A DNA stretch of 64,000 bases from positions 744,001-808,000 of the forward strand of contig NZ_FIZW01000002.1 of assembly GCF_900059565.1 (NCBI RefSeq), written 5' to 3'. Below the pieces are notes generated by a model. That model was not told the DNA's origin. It saw nothing but the letters and a program-made list of their open reading frames with translations, and did not search any database. Made by a program: the position numbers and the translations under genes. This document shows, one piece after another, positions 37,114 to 46,070 of this stretch; within the stretch, counting starts at the first letter, position 1, and every line of letters begins with the position of its first letter. This stretch comes from Murdochiella massiliensis (lineage in GTDB: Bacteria > Bacillota > Clostridia > Tissierellales > Peptoniphilaceae).

Positions 37114-37641
37114 TCACAGAATCCGTTCAAACAGTTTACACGCTGTCCACCCGGTGTCGTCATAATACAACTCTTTGACTTCGACAAAATCAAATCCACA
37201 GCGGGTATAGAGGTCTGCTGCTGCTTTACAGGCATAGAGAACATCCAGCCGAACCGTCTTTTTCTTCACCTTCTTCGCTACCTTCACAATATTTTCTACG
37301 ACGATTTTACCGAGACCTTCTCGTTAAAACACCGGATTAACCGCAAGAGAATGAGGTATTAGGACTTCGCTGTTATCAAAGAGAATGCTCCAAGAGCATC
37401 CCTCATATCCTTCACTTTGGTTACTGTCCAAGATTACGCAGACATATAAAACATCATTTTCGGTCAACGTATACAGCCCCTTGGAAATGCTGCTTTGAAT
37501 ATACGCCTCCAATGGATATACGCCTTTCTCCCACCCGAGTTTTTCATTTTTTGTTTTATTCTCGTGAATATGATCCGTTACATCCCAGTAAAACTTTTGA
37601 ATCATACGAAAATCCGTTTCACTTGCTTTCTGGAAATTCAT
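37114..37641 (-). pseudogene. GNAT acetyltransferase interrupted by an in-frame stop
   Basis: The frame from the ATG at 37641 encodes a GNAT N-terminal half (MNFQKASETDFRMIQKFYWD ...) and reaches TAA at 37324-37326 at the point where the family has Q-R-E-G-L-G-K. The same frame continues REGLGKIVVENIVKVAKK, VRLDVLYACKAAADLYTRCG and ends FERIL at 37114. One C-to-T change (CAA to TAA) explains the break in the acetyl-CoA loop. The rest looks undamaged, so inactivation is recent. Confidence 0.85.
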
Positions 37642-37676
37642 TTCCCTTTTCCCATTCTTTCCTTATCAATAAGAAT

Positions 37677-38213
37677 TTATGCCCATTTCAAAATTCGTTT
37701 GATCTCGTCAAGATTCTCGGCAAAATAGATTCCCTCCTGTCGCTCTTTTGAGGACAAGCCTTTTTCAATCATATGATGCAGCAGGGCTTTCAAACCATCG
37801 TAGTACCCGTTCAGGTTATAGAGAACGCAGGGTGCATGCAGTTGTTTCAAGGATACCTTCGACATCACCTCGGCCATCTCTTCCAATGTTCCCGTGCCAC
37901 CGGGGAAGGCAATAAATGCATCGCCTAACGCAATCATTTTGTTTTTGCGCTCCGACATATCTTTGGTCACGATTAACTGGGTTAAGCCCTCATGCTGCAA
38001 TTCGTTTTCGATAAAAAACTGTGGCTCAACTCCGGTTACCTCACCTCCGGCCCTCAAAACACTATCCGCAAGGATCCCCATCAGTCCCGATTTGGAACCA
38101 CCATAGATCAGTGCATGTCCGCTATTTCCGATCCATGCTCCCAATTCCTCAACGGCTTTTCGTAAGCATGGATCATTTCCTTCGTTTGCACCAAGATAAA
38201 CGGTAATATTCAT
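37677..38213 (-). CDS. LOG family protein (TIGR00730, cytokinin riboside phosphoribohydrolase-like)
   Basis: The 178 residues have a Rossmann-like fold with the LOG signature PGGTGTLEEMAEV near residue 105 and GGSKSGLMGILAD near 38. Enzymes of this group release the base from nucleoside 5'-monophosphates; the role in Firmicutes is uncertain. The ATG follows GGAGGAAATTTC. It lies 36 bp downstream of the broken GNAT gene on the same strand. Confidence 0.85.
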   Translation of the reverse strand: MNITVYLGANEGNDPCLRKAVEELGAWIGNSGHALIYGGSKSGLMGILADSVLRAGGEVTGVEPQFFIENELQHEGLTQLIVTKDMSERKNKMIALGDAFIAFPGGTGTLEEMAEVMSKVSLKQLHAPCVLYNLNGYYDGLKALLHHMIEKGLSSKERQEGIYFAENLDEIKRILKWA

Positions 38214-38325
38214 GAAATTTCCTCCGAAAAATTCTGGGAAGCTATTTTATTCTAAAATAATAGGTGTTTTCCCTGTTCTCTCTCTTTTCCGTTCGCCGAA
38301 AGCCACCAACTTTCGAAGAGCTCCT

Positions 38326-38393
38326 TTTCCCCAGCTATTAAAAGGCTACGGATTCTTTGTCTCTAACCACTTTGAAAAGGAGCTGCCATAAGT
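38326..38393. repeat. Downstream flank of DUF4143 ATPase, duplicated at 45616-45683
   Basis: The segment starting TTTCCCCAGCTATTA and ending near GCCATAAG matches 45616-45683 with few differences. With the upstream flank it brackets the ATPase gene here but brackets nothing at 45.7 kb. Confidence 0.75.
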
Positions 38394-38417
38394 ACCACGG
38401 ATGAGTTAGGCTATTCC

Positions 38418-39716
38418 TTATAAATCTAAACTTTCCTTGTTTAACAAAAAGTCAAAGAGATTAATAGTGAGTATTCCATTTTCATCTAAAAACGGTTTTA
38501 TTCGATCTCTCACGATAATAATTTTCTTAAATGAGTCATCAATATTTAACAAGGACGCTTTTTCTTGATTTATTTTTTCGATGGATGGAAGACTATATGC
38601 AGATTGAACATAATATCTTTTACTTCCAAGGTTGGCGATGAAATCAACCTCCAGCTGTTTCTTTATATCTCTATTATTAACATTTTCCCTTTTCATGACC
38701 ACTCCTACATCAACCATATAGCCACGATATCTTAATTCGTTATAAATAATATTTTCCATTAGATGGGTTGGTTCTATCTGCCTAAAATTTAGTCTTGCAT
38801 TTCTAAGCCCTACATCTTCAAAGTATATTTTATAAGGCGTGCCTATATATTTTCTCCCTTTAACATCATATCTATATACTCTTTTTAACATAAACGAGTC
38901 TTCAAAGTAGCCAATGAACTTATCAATTGTATTTGCAGAAATTTTAGATTTCTTTATGGACTTAAACGTTGAAGCTATTTTACTTGGATTCGTAAGACTT
39001 GAAATACCGGATGCTAAAATGTTGAGTAAGTCTTCCAGTTCAGCAGTTAAGCGTATGTCGTACCTTTGAACAATATCTCGCAAATATACATTTTCGAGTT
39101 GCCCCTTTAGATAATTCATCTTATCTTCATCGCTTTTCATTAAAACCCCAGCCGGTAAGCCTCCATATACTTGATATTCTGCAAAAGCATCTTCTTTATC
39201 CCCATGAAAAGTTTGAACAAATTCAGAAAAAACGAAAGGCATAACATGGATTTCATCACCTCTACCTGCGAATTCAGTGATGACATCTTTAGATAAGAAT
39301 CTGGAATTACTTCCCGTAACATAAACATCAAAATTCTCTTGACGCAAAAATCCATTTAAGACTTGCTCAAAAGATTTAAGCAATTGGACCTCATCTAAAA
39401 GGATATAAAATTTTTCTCTATCATTCGTTTTGCTCATGATATAGTCTAAAAACTTTTTAGGATCTACCAATCTTTCACCGCTTAGTACATCTAAATCCAT
39501 TAAATCTTCGCCAATTTTTAATAAATCCCTTCCTGAATCAAAGGCAAATTTTATAATATGGTTTTCATCAACGCCGCTTTGGGTCAAATGATCATAAAAT
39601 AGATTATTAAGCAAAAACGATTTTCCGCTCCTTCTTATTCCGGTAATAATCTTAATGAACCCATTGTCTTTTTTTCGTATTAATTTATCTAAATAACAAT
39701 CACGCTTTATTTCCAT
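38418..39716 (-). CDS. AAA family ATPase with DUF4143 domain (second copy type)
   Basis: The 432-residue protein has Walker A TGIRRSGKSFLL near residue 26, Walker B YILLDEVQLL near 103 and sensor DVYVTGSNSRFLSKD. A DUF4143 C-terminal half ends in a PD-(D/E)xK-like KQLEVDFIANLGSKRYYVQS. The architecture equals 388-1584, but the sequences differ widely. A ~28-bp imperfect inverted repeat lies 28-117 bp upstream. Both flanks recur without the gene at 45.6-46.05 kb, suggesting that the unit was copied or lost as a cassette. Confidence 0.85.
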   Translation of the reverse strand: MEIKRDCYLDKLIRKKDNGFIKIITGIRRSGKSFLLNNLFYDHLTQSGVDENHIIKFAFDSGRDLLKIGEDLMDLDVLSGERLVDPKKFLDYIMSKTNDREKFYILLDEVQLLKSFEQVLNGFLRQENFDVYVTGSNSRFLSKDVITEFAGRGDEIHVMPFVFSEFVQTFHGDKEDAFAEYQVYGGLPAGVLMKSDEDKMNYLKGQLENVYLRDIVQRYDIRLTAELEDLLNILASGISSLTNPSKIASTFKSIKKSKISANTIDKFIGYFEDSFMLKRVYRYDVKGRKYIGTPYKIYFEDVGLRNARLNFRQIEPTHLMENIIYNELRYRGYMVDVGVVMKRENVNNRDIKKQLEVDFIANLGSKRYYVQSAYSLPSIEKINQEKASLLNIDDSFKKIIIVRDRIKPFLDENGILTINLFDFLLNKESLDL

Positions 39717-39744
39717 ACGCTGACACCCCTGTCTATTTAGAATT

Positions 39745-39832
39745 ATTTCCGTTTCGGAATTTAATCTAAATATATTGTACCGCGTAGGGTCATCTAGTTC
39801 AATCTATTTAGAAATAATTCCATAACGGAAAT
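39745..39832. promoter_or_regulatory. Long imperfect inverted repeat upstream of DUF4143 ATPase
   Basis: ATTTCCGTTTCGGAATT (39745-39761) is matched by the reverse complement of AATTCCATAACGGAAAT (39816-39832), 15 of 17 identical. The match extends inwards through CTAAATA. It sits directly upstream of the ATPase start. One arm survives at 45.9 kb in the gene-less copy. Confidence 0.6.
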
Positions 39833-40046
39833 ATTTTGAAATTGATTTTGGCCTTTTTCATTCAGTGGTGGGGCATTTTTTGCAATCAAAAGACCCGACT
39901 AACACCGTATTACGAGTGTGTCGGGTACTGTTAATTGTGATAGTACACCATTCTAGGTGTTTTTCAAATCAAAAATGGCTTTTACGATTTCATTTGAAAT
40001 CCTAAAAACCATTGATTTCAACGGTTTTACAACCTATCATCTCATT
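39789..40046. repeat. Upstream flank of DUF4143 ATPase, duplicated at 45868-46052
   Basis: TCATCTAGTTCAATCTATTT through TTCTAGGTGTTTTTCAAATC and CCTATCATCT recur at 45868-46052. The copy lacks the ACCCGAC hairpin and some intervening bases. Confidence 0.75.
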
Positions 40047-40604
40047 TTCTTGACATCAAACAGATAGTTTCCACATGCTTCAAGAAAATACCATTGAAGT
40101 CATCGGTTCAACCGAAAATATCATGGGCCATAACTGTATGACCGAACAAGTCATAGTACTAACAGGCAGCCTCTTCAATAATTTTCTCATAATCTTCGCA
40201 CATATTTTTCTTTCCCCAGGCCAAACACAGTGAAATTACCCTGCAAAAGCGGGAAGGTTCATTCCTATAGTTTGCAGGATCGCGGTGAATAAGAATCGTC
40301 CTTTTTCATGAACGAAGTGTCTACATCCATAAGATGTTTGATCATTTCCATCCCATGGACATCAGTCTTTATCTGCCTGTAGCGAAAAGGAATGTGGGTG
40401 TTCCTCGTCCTGATCCATTAAGCCCTCTGACTTGGCACTTTGGATCAATTTTTCTTCCTAAGGCCCATCAGTTGTCCCCCAAGCATCGATTATTTCACAG
40501 GCTTTTTTATGTTCGTCAGTTTCTTCTTCAAAGTCATATTCATCAGCCTCATATACAGAATTTTTTTACGTCACATGTGCAACTACTTATTACTATACAT
40601 CAAA

Positions 40605-42326
40605 CTAATAAACATACGCTTCCGTCAAACTCGACTTCTCCACCAAGTTCCGATAAAGCTGGGAGCGGGTCATGAGTTCCTCATGACGACCTATGCCATT
40701 CACCCGGCCGTCTTCAAAGACGACAATTTGATTCACATTTTCAATCGACTTCATCCGATGGGAGATGATGACCACGGTCTTGTTTTTCATCAATGTATTC
40801 AAACTCTTTTGAATGGCCATCTCATTTTCCACATCTAGGGAAGCGGAAATTTCGTCCAGGAGGAGGATGGGTGCATCCTTTAAGAAGGCCCGGGCGATGG
40901 ATAGTCTTTGCCTTTCACCGCCTGAAAGCTTGCTGCCGTTCTCGCCGATCAAGGTTTGGTAGCCCTCGGGAAGTTTTACGATAAAGTCATCGCAGTGGGC
41001 CTTCCTAGCCGCTTCCATGACTTCTTCATCACTGGCGTCTTTGCGGCCAATGCGGATATTTTCCATGACCGTTCCATTAAAGAGGGTCACATCCTGAAAA
41101 ACCATCGAAATCTGCCGATAAAGGCAGTCCGGAGCGATGTCTTTTAGGGAATGACCGCCAATGGTAATTTCTCCCCGGTCAACATCGTAGAGGCGTGAGA
41201 GGAGACGAATCATGGTGGTTTTGCCCGACCCGGAAGGTCCAACCAAGGCCGTTACTTCTCCCTGCTTGGCCGAGAAATTTACCCCATTCAAAACCGGATT
41301 TTTTCCATAAGCAAAGGAGAGGTCCTTCACTTCGATATCAAAGTTTTTCAGTTCCACTTCCCGTCCCTTTTGAACCGGTGTGTTTTTGAGTTCCTTGATA
41401 CGATCTACCCGAACATCGATGTGGAAGAGTTCAGCGATGTTCATGCTGACGCCTTCCATGGCGGAGGTCAGGCGGGTGGCGGCAATCATATAGCCAATGG
41501 CATAGAGGGCCGTCATCTGGCCCTTGAGCATAAAATAGGCCACCGTCAGGATCGTACTGGCTACCGCGAATTTGACAATGGTTGTGGCCGACATGACCGG
41601 GATGCCCTGGCCCACTTCGGCTTGCATGTGCATTTTTTCGGCTGCCCGTATGACCTGGTGAATTTCCCGTCTTTTCTTGCTCACCAGATTGTAGGAGCGA
41701 ATTTCTTGCTGCATTTCGATGGCATCTTGGATAATTTCCACATTTTTTCGGCTTTGGTCAAAGAACTTTTTCACAAAGCTTTTTTGATAGCGTTTGGAAA
41801 GCAAGATAATGGTAAGGCCAACTGCCGTGGGGATAAGAATGGCCAGGCCAATCCAAAAATGGCTGATTAAAATCATGATGAGCATGATGACTAAAAAGAT
41901 CCCCGCTCCGATAGCCTGGGGTACCGCATGGGAAAAAGCGTGCTCCATATCCAACACATCCTGCATCATGGTCTGGGCCAGGTCGGACAAGTCATGTTTG
42001 GCAAAATAGCCCAAGGGGAGTTCTTTCATGGTGTCGGCAATGGCAATACGCATGTCCCGGGATTCCGCGTAGGTCGTGTTGTAGGTGGCCCGATACTCAA
42101 AATCCAAGGCCAAATACATGAGAACCACGATTACGGCCATGGCCACGAGATAAAAGGCCGGATGGCTTAGCTTTCCATCCGCCAAAAGGTCCTTAGCAAA
42201 GGCAAAAAAGGTCATCATAGCCGCCATGTAGGTAATGTTTACACAAAAGGAAGCGATCGATGCTCGTATCATGCCCCTCGCCCCTTTTTCCGTAAGGGCA
42301 AAAGTTTCTTGTAATTTACGTTTCAT
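40605..42326 (-). CDS. ABC transporter, fused permease/ATPase half (second gene of pair)
   Basis: The 573 residues comprise six transmembrane helices (1-310) and an ATPase domain. It has Walker A GPSGSGKTT near 370, signature LSGGERQRLSIARAF near 475, Walker B APILLLDEIS and the switch His in VIISHRM. It is one half of a heterodimer with the overlapping upstream gene (TGATG junction). The pair resembles IrtAB/YbtPQ-type half transporters, which can import metallophores despite exporter-like folds. The TetR gene and its operators lie upstream of the pair. Confidence 0.85.
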   Translation of the reverse strand: MKRKLQETFALTEKGARGMIRASIASFCVNITYMAAMMTFFAFAKDLLADGKLSHPAFYLVAMAVIVVLMYLALDFEYRATYNTTYAESRDMRIAIADTMKELPLGYFAKHDLSDLAQTMMQDVLDMEHAFSHAVPQAIGAGIFLVIMLIMILISHFWIGLAILIPTAVGLTIILLSKRYQKSFVKKFFDQSRKNVEIIQDAIEMQQEIRSYNLVSKKRREIHQVIRAAEKMHMQAEVGQGIPVMSATTIVKFAVASTILTVAYFMLKGQMTALYAIGYMIAATRLTSAMEGVSMNIAELFHIDVRVDRIKELKNTPVQKGREVELKNFDIEVKDLSFAYGKNPVLNGVNFSAKQGEVTALVGPSGSGKTTMIRLLSRLYDVDRGEITIGGHSLKDIAPDCLYRQISMVFQDVTLFNGTVMENIRIGRKDASDEEVMEAARKAHCDDFIVKLPEGYQTLIGENGSKLSGGERQRLSIARAFLKDAPILLLDEISASLDVENEMAIQKSLNTLMKNKTVVIISHRMKSIENVNQIVVFEDGRVNGIGRHEELMTRSQLYRNLVEKSSLTEAYVY

Positions 42327-44065
42327 CAGGCTACCCTCCAGTCATTGGCTTGGGCATAAAGGCCCTGCAGATAGGCATAACGCCCATTTTTTTCCATTAA
42401 AGCCCGGTGGCTACCGCGCTCGATAATCTTACCTTCATCCACGACCAGAATTTCATCCGCCTGGCGGATGGAAGAGAGCCGGTGGGCAATCATGATAACG
42501 GTTTTTCCCTTCATAAGATTGCTGAAGGCCTGCTGGATTTCATATTCATTTTCCGGGTCGGCTGCTGCCGAAGCTTCATCCAGAATGATGATGGGGGCAT
42601 TTTTCAGGATGGCTCGGGCGATGGCGATGCGCTGGATCTCACCCCCGGACAGGTGGACGCCCTTGGAGCCGATCCGGGTCTTTTCTCGGTCAGGGAACTT
42701 GTCCAAAATTTCTTCACAGCGTGCCAGCTTCATGGCTTCCATGACTTCATCCCAAGAAGCCGCCGGATTGCCGATTTTGACATTGTCGTAGATCGTGGTC
42801 TTAAAGAGTTTGGCATTTTGAAAGACCATGGCCAGCATCTGAGTTCTAGCAAATTCCGAATAATCCGACAGATCCCTGCCACCAATGAGGATTTCCCCCT
42901 CCTGAACCGGATAGAAGCCGGCAATGAGCTTAGCCAAGGTGGACTTGCCTCCGCCGGAAGAGCCAACCAAGGCGTAGGTCTTTCCCCCATCCAGATGAAA
43001 GCTCAAGTCATCTAAAACCTTGTCTTTTTCATAGGCAAAAGAGACATGCTTGAAGTCGATAGCACCATCCACAGCTTGGTTAACGGAGCCGGAGGCCAGC
43101 TTGCCGGTCTGCATTTCCTGAATCAGGCTTTCGATCTTATCAATGGAGGATGAGGCCAAGTAGGAATGCATGCCCACATACATAATCTTCATGAAGGCCA
43201 CGAAAATTATGTCGCAAAAGAGGACATAGAAGATGGCTTTGGTCAGGTAGAGTTCGGGATCTTCCCCCCGCGCCAGGAAAAAGAAAGCCAAGGGGATGAG
43301 CAAAAGGTAAACGGCGTTAAAAAAGGTTTGGAAGGTCACGTAGGGAACGCGGCATGACATGCTGTAGGCCAACACCTTTTCTCCATAGCTGGCAATGGAA
43401 TCATAAAAATTCTTCATGGACTTGACGTTGGCATTAAAAATCTTGACCACACCCATATTGCGAACATATTCCACCGCATGCGCTCCCATAGCCTCCTGAG
43501 CCTGCATATATTCGCCCATGAAGGCGGATTCCCCCATCATCTTGCTGCCAATAAAGCCCCCGACAACGATGGTCAAAACCATAAAGACGCAGAGCCGCCA
43601 GTCGATCATGCCGGCCAAAACGAGGCCAAAGAGGGGGACAAAGAAGGCCGCGGCCAAATCCGGCAAGAGATGGGCCACGCTTGTGTGGGTTAAGGCTGTA
43701 TTGTCATCCAGCATCTTGCGGATTTTCCCGGACGGATACTTGTCAAAAAAGGCCGAGGGGGCCTCCAAAAGGGCATCCATGCCGGCTTTTTTTAAGTTTG
43801 CCTCCAGGCGGAAGGCGATCCGATGGGTGGCCATGCAACCGATAAAGTAAATTACGGTGTAGGCTAGGGCACAAAGGCAAAGAATCGTGACCAAATGGGT
43901 CAGGCCCTCCAGGCCGGATGCAACCAAAATCTTTTCTAAAAATAAGTAAATCGCCTGGTACTCGGCAATGAGGGCAACAGAAGATCCGATAATAAGTAAG
44001 AAGGCCAAGATGAGAATGCCTCCCATGTCGGGCACGTAGGGTTTCAATCTTTTGTAAACAGACAT
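42326..44065 (-). CDS. ABC transporter, fused permease/ATPase half (first gene of pair)
   Basis: The 579-residue half transporter has a membrane domain and an ATPase domain: Walker A GSSGGGKST near 370, signature LSGGEIQRIAIARAI, Walker B APIIILDEAS, switch His IAHRLSS. The ATG at 44065 follows AAAGGAG and was chosen over 44104. The gene begins 54 bp downstream of a GTTAG-CTCATG-CTAAC operator and is followed by its partner with a 1-bp overlap. The transported compound is unknown. Confidence 0.85.
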   Translation of the reverse strand: MSVYKRLKPYVPDMGGILILAFLLIIGSSVALIAEYQAIYLFLEKILVASGLEGLTHLVTILCLCALAYTVIYFIGCMATHRIAFRLEANLKKAGMDALLEAPSAFFDKYPSGKIRKMLDDNTALTHTSVAHLLPDLAAAFFVPLFGLVLAGMIDWRLCVFMVLTIVVGGFIGSKMMGESAFMGEYMQAQEAMGAHAVEYVRNMGVVKIFNANVKSMKNFYDSIASYGEKVLAYSMSCRVPYVTFQTFFNAVYLLLIPLAFFFLARGEDPELYLTKAIFYVLFCDIIFVAFMKIMYVGMHSYLASSSIDKIESLIQEMQTGKLASGSVNQAVDGAIDFKHVSFAYEKDKVLDDLSFHLDGGKTYALVGSSGGGKSTLAKLIAGFYPVQEGEILIGGRDLSDYSEFARTQMLAMVFQNAKLFKTTIYDNVKIGNPAASWDEVMEAMKLARCEEILDKFPDREKTRIGSKGVHLSGGEIQRIAIARAILKNAPIIILDEASAAADPENEYEIQQAFSNLMKGKTVIMIAHRLSSIRQADEILVVDEGKIIERGSHRALMEKNGRYAYLQGLYAQANDWRVA

Positions 44066-44118
44066 AGAAAACTCCTTTCTCGTTAGGCTCAAATACGCCA
44101 TCAAAAAACGATTTATTA

Positions 44119-44134
44119 GTTAGCTCATGCTAAC
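44119..44134. promoter_or_regulatory. TetR operator upstream of the ABC pair
   Basis: GTTAGCTCATGCTAAC, 5-bp exact arms with ATGCTAAC shared with the other two copies. It lies between the TetR gene and the first ABC gene. Confidence 0.75.
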
Positions 44135-44150
44135 AATTGGGCAAAAATTT

Positions 44151-44747
44151 TTAGGGAACCATCTTACCCTCCCGCATATAGTCCAAAGCAAGCTTCATCA
44201 TAGCCACAAAAAGCGGCCGATTTTTACGGAAGATTTCCCGGGCACCTAATATTTCTGATCCCAACATAATGGTGTTCATGAAATGGAGCAGGAGGTCGGA
44301 ATAGAAATATTCCATACCTTTTTGCGATTCCGTTCCAAAACTTTCTTCAAACATAGCACGGTTATCCTTCTTCAATTCCTGAAAAAGATCCCTCAGAGTC
44401 TGGTTTCTCTGGGAGGCCTGAAGATAGATAACATAAAGGCTCATGAGGTCGCTTTCATCCAAAACCTTATCCACCATCATATTGACTACACTTTCGTCGT
44501 CCCATGCAGAGGCTTGACCGACCGTCTGCTTTATGATGTTAATGCGGTAGGCGATACCTTCAATCATGAGGTCGTGAAGGATATCGGTGGTAGAGGCATA
44601 GTAGTGGTAGAAACCGCCCTTGGAAAGGGAGGTTTCTGCGATGATATCTTCCATGGTGGTTTTTTCAAAGCCTTTTTCTAAGAAGACAGACTTAGCCGCT
44701 TCCATAATTTCCTTTTTACGCTCACTTTTGGATTTAATCACTCGCAT
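44151..44747 (-). CDS. TetR family repressor of the ABC transporter pair
   Basis: The 198-residue protein has an N-terminal TetR helix-turn-helix (IMEAAKSVFLEKGFEKTTMEDI then SLSKGGFYHYYAS) and an all-helical ligand-binding C-terminal part. A GGAGG just before points to the ATG at 44747 rather than 44759. Matching palindromes lie on both sides of the gene, upstream at 44779-44794 (autoregulation) and at 44119-44134 before the ABC genes. A third copy upstream of the ICMT-like gene at 31.9 kb extends the likely regulon. Confidence 0.85.
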   Translation of the reverse strand: MRVIKSKSERKKEIMEAAKSVFLEKGFEKTTMEDIIAETSLSKGGFYHYYASTTDILHDLMIEGIAYRINIIKQTVGQASAWDDESVVNMMVDKVLDESDLMSLYVIYLQASQRNQTLRDLFQELKKDNRAMFEESFGTESQKGMEYFYSDLLLHFMNTIMLGSEILGAREIFRKNRPLFVAMMKLALDYMREGKMVP

Positions 44748-44778
44748 CATTTCCTCCATCGACGGTTCCGTCTATTTC

Positions 44779-44794
44779 GTTAGCTAATGCTAAC
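44779..44794. promoter_or_regulatory. TetR operator upstream of tetR
   Basis: GTTAGCTAATGCTAAC, an almost perfect palindrome 32 bp before the TetR start codon. It is the best-conserved of three copies in the window. Confidence 0.75.
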
Positions 44795-44855
44795 TCTTAG
44801 TTTTTATCCTGTCAACAGGATGGAGACTCTAATGCGAAAATATCTTTTCGCAATT

Positions 44856-44881
44856 AAAGCCACCCCGCAAGGAGTGGCTTT
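44856..44881. terminator. Terminator at the 3' end of the toxin gene
   Basis: AAAGCCAC and GTGGCTTT pair around a 10-nt loop, overlapping the toxin stop codon. Confidence 0.65.
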
Positions 44882-45158
44882 AGAGATGAAAGAGATCGGC
44901 ATGAGAACCTGTTCTAAAGAGCATGAGTTCTAGTGCCTCCTCTTCCACGCGATAAATAAGCAACCAGTCCGGCTTGATATGGCATTCTCGAAATGCAGCA
45001 TACTTGCCGGTTAAGGCGTGATCCTTGTTGCTCTCAGGAAGCGGTTTTTCTTGCGCCAGCAAATCCACTACATCCTTGAGCATGCGAAGATCCAGTCCTC
45101 TTCTTTTGGCAAGCTTCAAATCTTTCTTGAAGCGGTTGGATAGGACGACTTTAAGCAT
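44880..45158 (-). CDS. YafQ/RelE family mRNA interferase toxin
   Basis: The 92-residue RelE-fold toxin starts LKVVLSNRFKKDLKLAKRRG, then CHIKPDWLLIYRVEE and ends LMLFRTGSHADLFHL. It carries the YafQ-type His residues (ESNKDHAL, SHADLFHL) expected to act in ribosome-dependent mRNA cleavage. It overlaps its antitoxin by 8 bp. A paralogous, internally deleted toxin lies at 8030-8228. Confidence 0.9.
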   Translation of the reverse strand: MLKVVLSNRFKKDLKLAKRRGLDLRMLKDVVDLLAQEKPLPESNKDHALTGKYAAFRECHIKPDWLLIYRVEEEALELMLFRTGSHADLFHL

Positions 45159-45429
45159 TGAGCACCTCGTTTAGTGCATCCGAAAAAGAATCGTAGCGCT
45201 TGTAGTTTTGAGGATTTGCTTTCATATCGTAGTACTCATCAAGTGCCGCAACGGTTTCATCGTTCGGCACATCACGCTTAATGGCGAACGGAATCGCCTG
45301 CTCCCTGACAGATTGTCTTAGAAAAATGGTGACTGCCGTTGTGAGATCCATTCCGAGATCTTTAAATAAAGCTTGAGACTCTTTCTTAAGAACCGGATCA
45401 AGGTTAATATTTGTACTTACTTTCGCCAT
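45151..45429 (-). CDS. RelB/DinJ family antitoxin
   Basis: The 92 residues have the DinJ-type start KVSTNINLDPVLKKESQALF and TTAVTIFLRQSVREQAIPFA, then a tail DEYYDMKANPQNYKRYDSF that should wrap the toxin. A GGCAGGTG lies before the ATG. It forms an intact pair with 44880-45158. Its tail is nearly repeated in the relic at 7640-7735. Confidence 0.9.
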   Translation of the reverse strand: MAKVSTNINLDPVLKKESQALFKDLGMDLTTAVTIFLRQSVREQAIPFAIKRDVPNDETVAALDEYYDMKANPQNYKRYDSFSDALNEVLNA

Positions 45430-45615
45430 GAATCAATCACCTGCCTTTCATGAATATCATAATCGTAAAAAGGCAAAAAATCAATAGATATATGCGTAAT
45501 AGGCATATAACACGCCGTTTTATATGTCTTTTGAGGAACGGGTCAAATCTCAGACGCCTTTCCACCAAGGAACGGTCGAACCACTTCGCAGGCGGAAACT
45601 CTCATGACGGAGCCA

Positions 45616-46052
45616 TTTCCCCAGCTATTATGAGGCTCAGGATTCTTTATCACTAACCACTGTGAAAAGGAACTTCCATAAGCCCCTAAGGAACTTCTTG
45701 GACTTGATGGGCTGAAATTCAAATTTCGATCCCACAATGTCTCCTATGATTGCCCCAATCATCTTCTTTTCTTCTTTCTGCACTTTTTAATCACGAATTC
45801 TCTTTCTTTGGAAAATTCAACCGCCTCAAACCTGAAAGCCTTGTATGTCGGAATCTGTCCATAACTAAAGGATCATCTAGTTCAATCTATTTAGAAATAA
45901 TTCCATAACGGACATATTTTGAAATTAGTTTTTATTTTTTCCATTCAAATGTTTATTCTGATTTTGTACAAGTATTTCGTAACAATTCTAGGTGTTTTTC
46001 AAATCAAAAATGGCTTTTACGATTTCATTTAAAACCCTAAAAGCCCTATCAT
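45616..46052. repeat. Gene-less copy of the DUF4143 ATPase cassette flanks
   Basis: 45616-45683 matches the downstream flank (38326-38393) and 45868-46052 matches the upstream flank (39789-40046). The ~1.4 kb containing the ATPase and one inverted-repeat arm is replaced by about 185 bp without recognisable ATPase sequence. No gene is present between 45430 and 46070. Confidence 0.7.
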
Positions 46053-46070
46053 CTGAAAAACTACTTTAAC

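Larger units (their letters stand above)
39717..40604. other. Non-coding stretch upstream of the ATPase with inverted repeats and gene scraps
   Basis: This 888-bp gap holds three things: the inverted repeat 39745-39832, a hairpin ACCCGACTAACAC/GTGTGTCGGGT (39893-39926), and two minus-strand scraps with protein-like sequence. The scraps are NEPSRFCRVISLCLAWGKKN ... YEKIIEEAAC-stop near 40166 and YEADEYDFEEETDEHKKACE ... stop near 40465. I could not assign them. No intact gene is present. Confidence 0.5.

Noticed and set aside
40334..40838. Plus-strand frames upstream of and overlapping the ABC gene end
   Set aside because: Partly antisense to the ABC transporter. The opposite strand shows more protein-like scraps.
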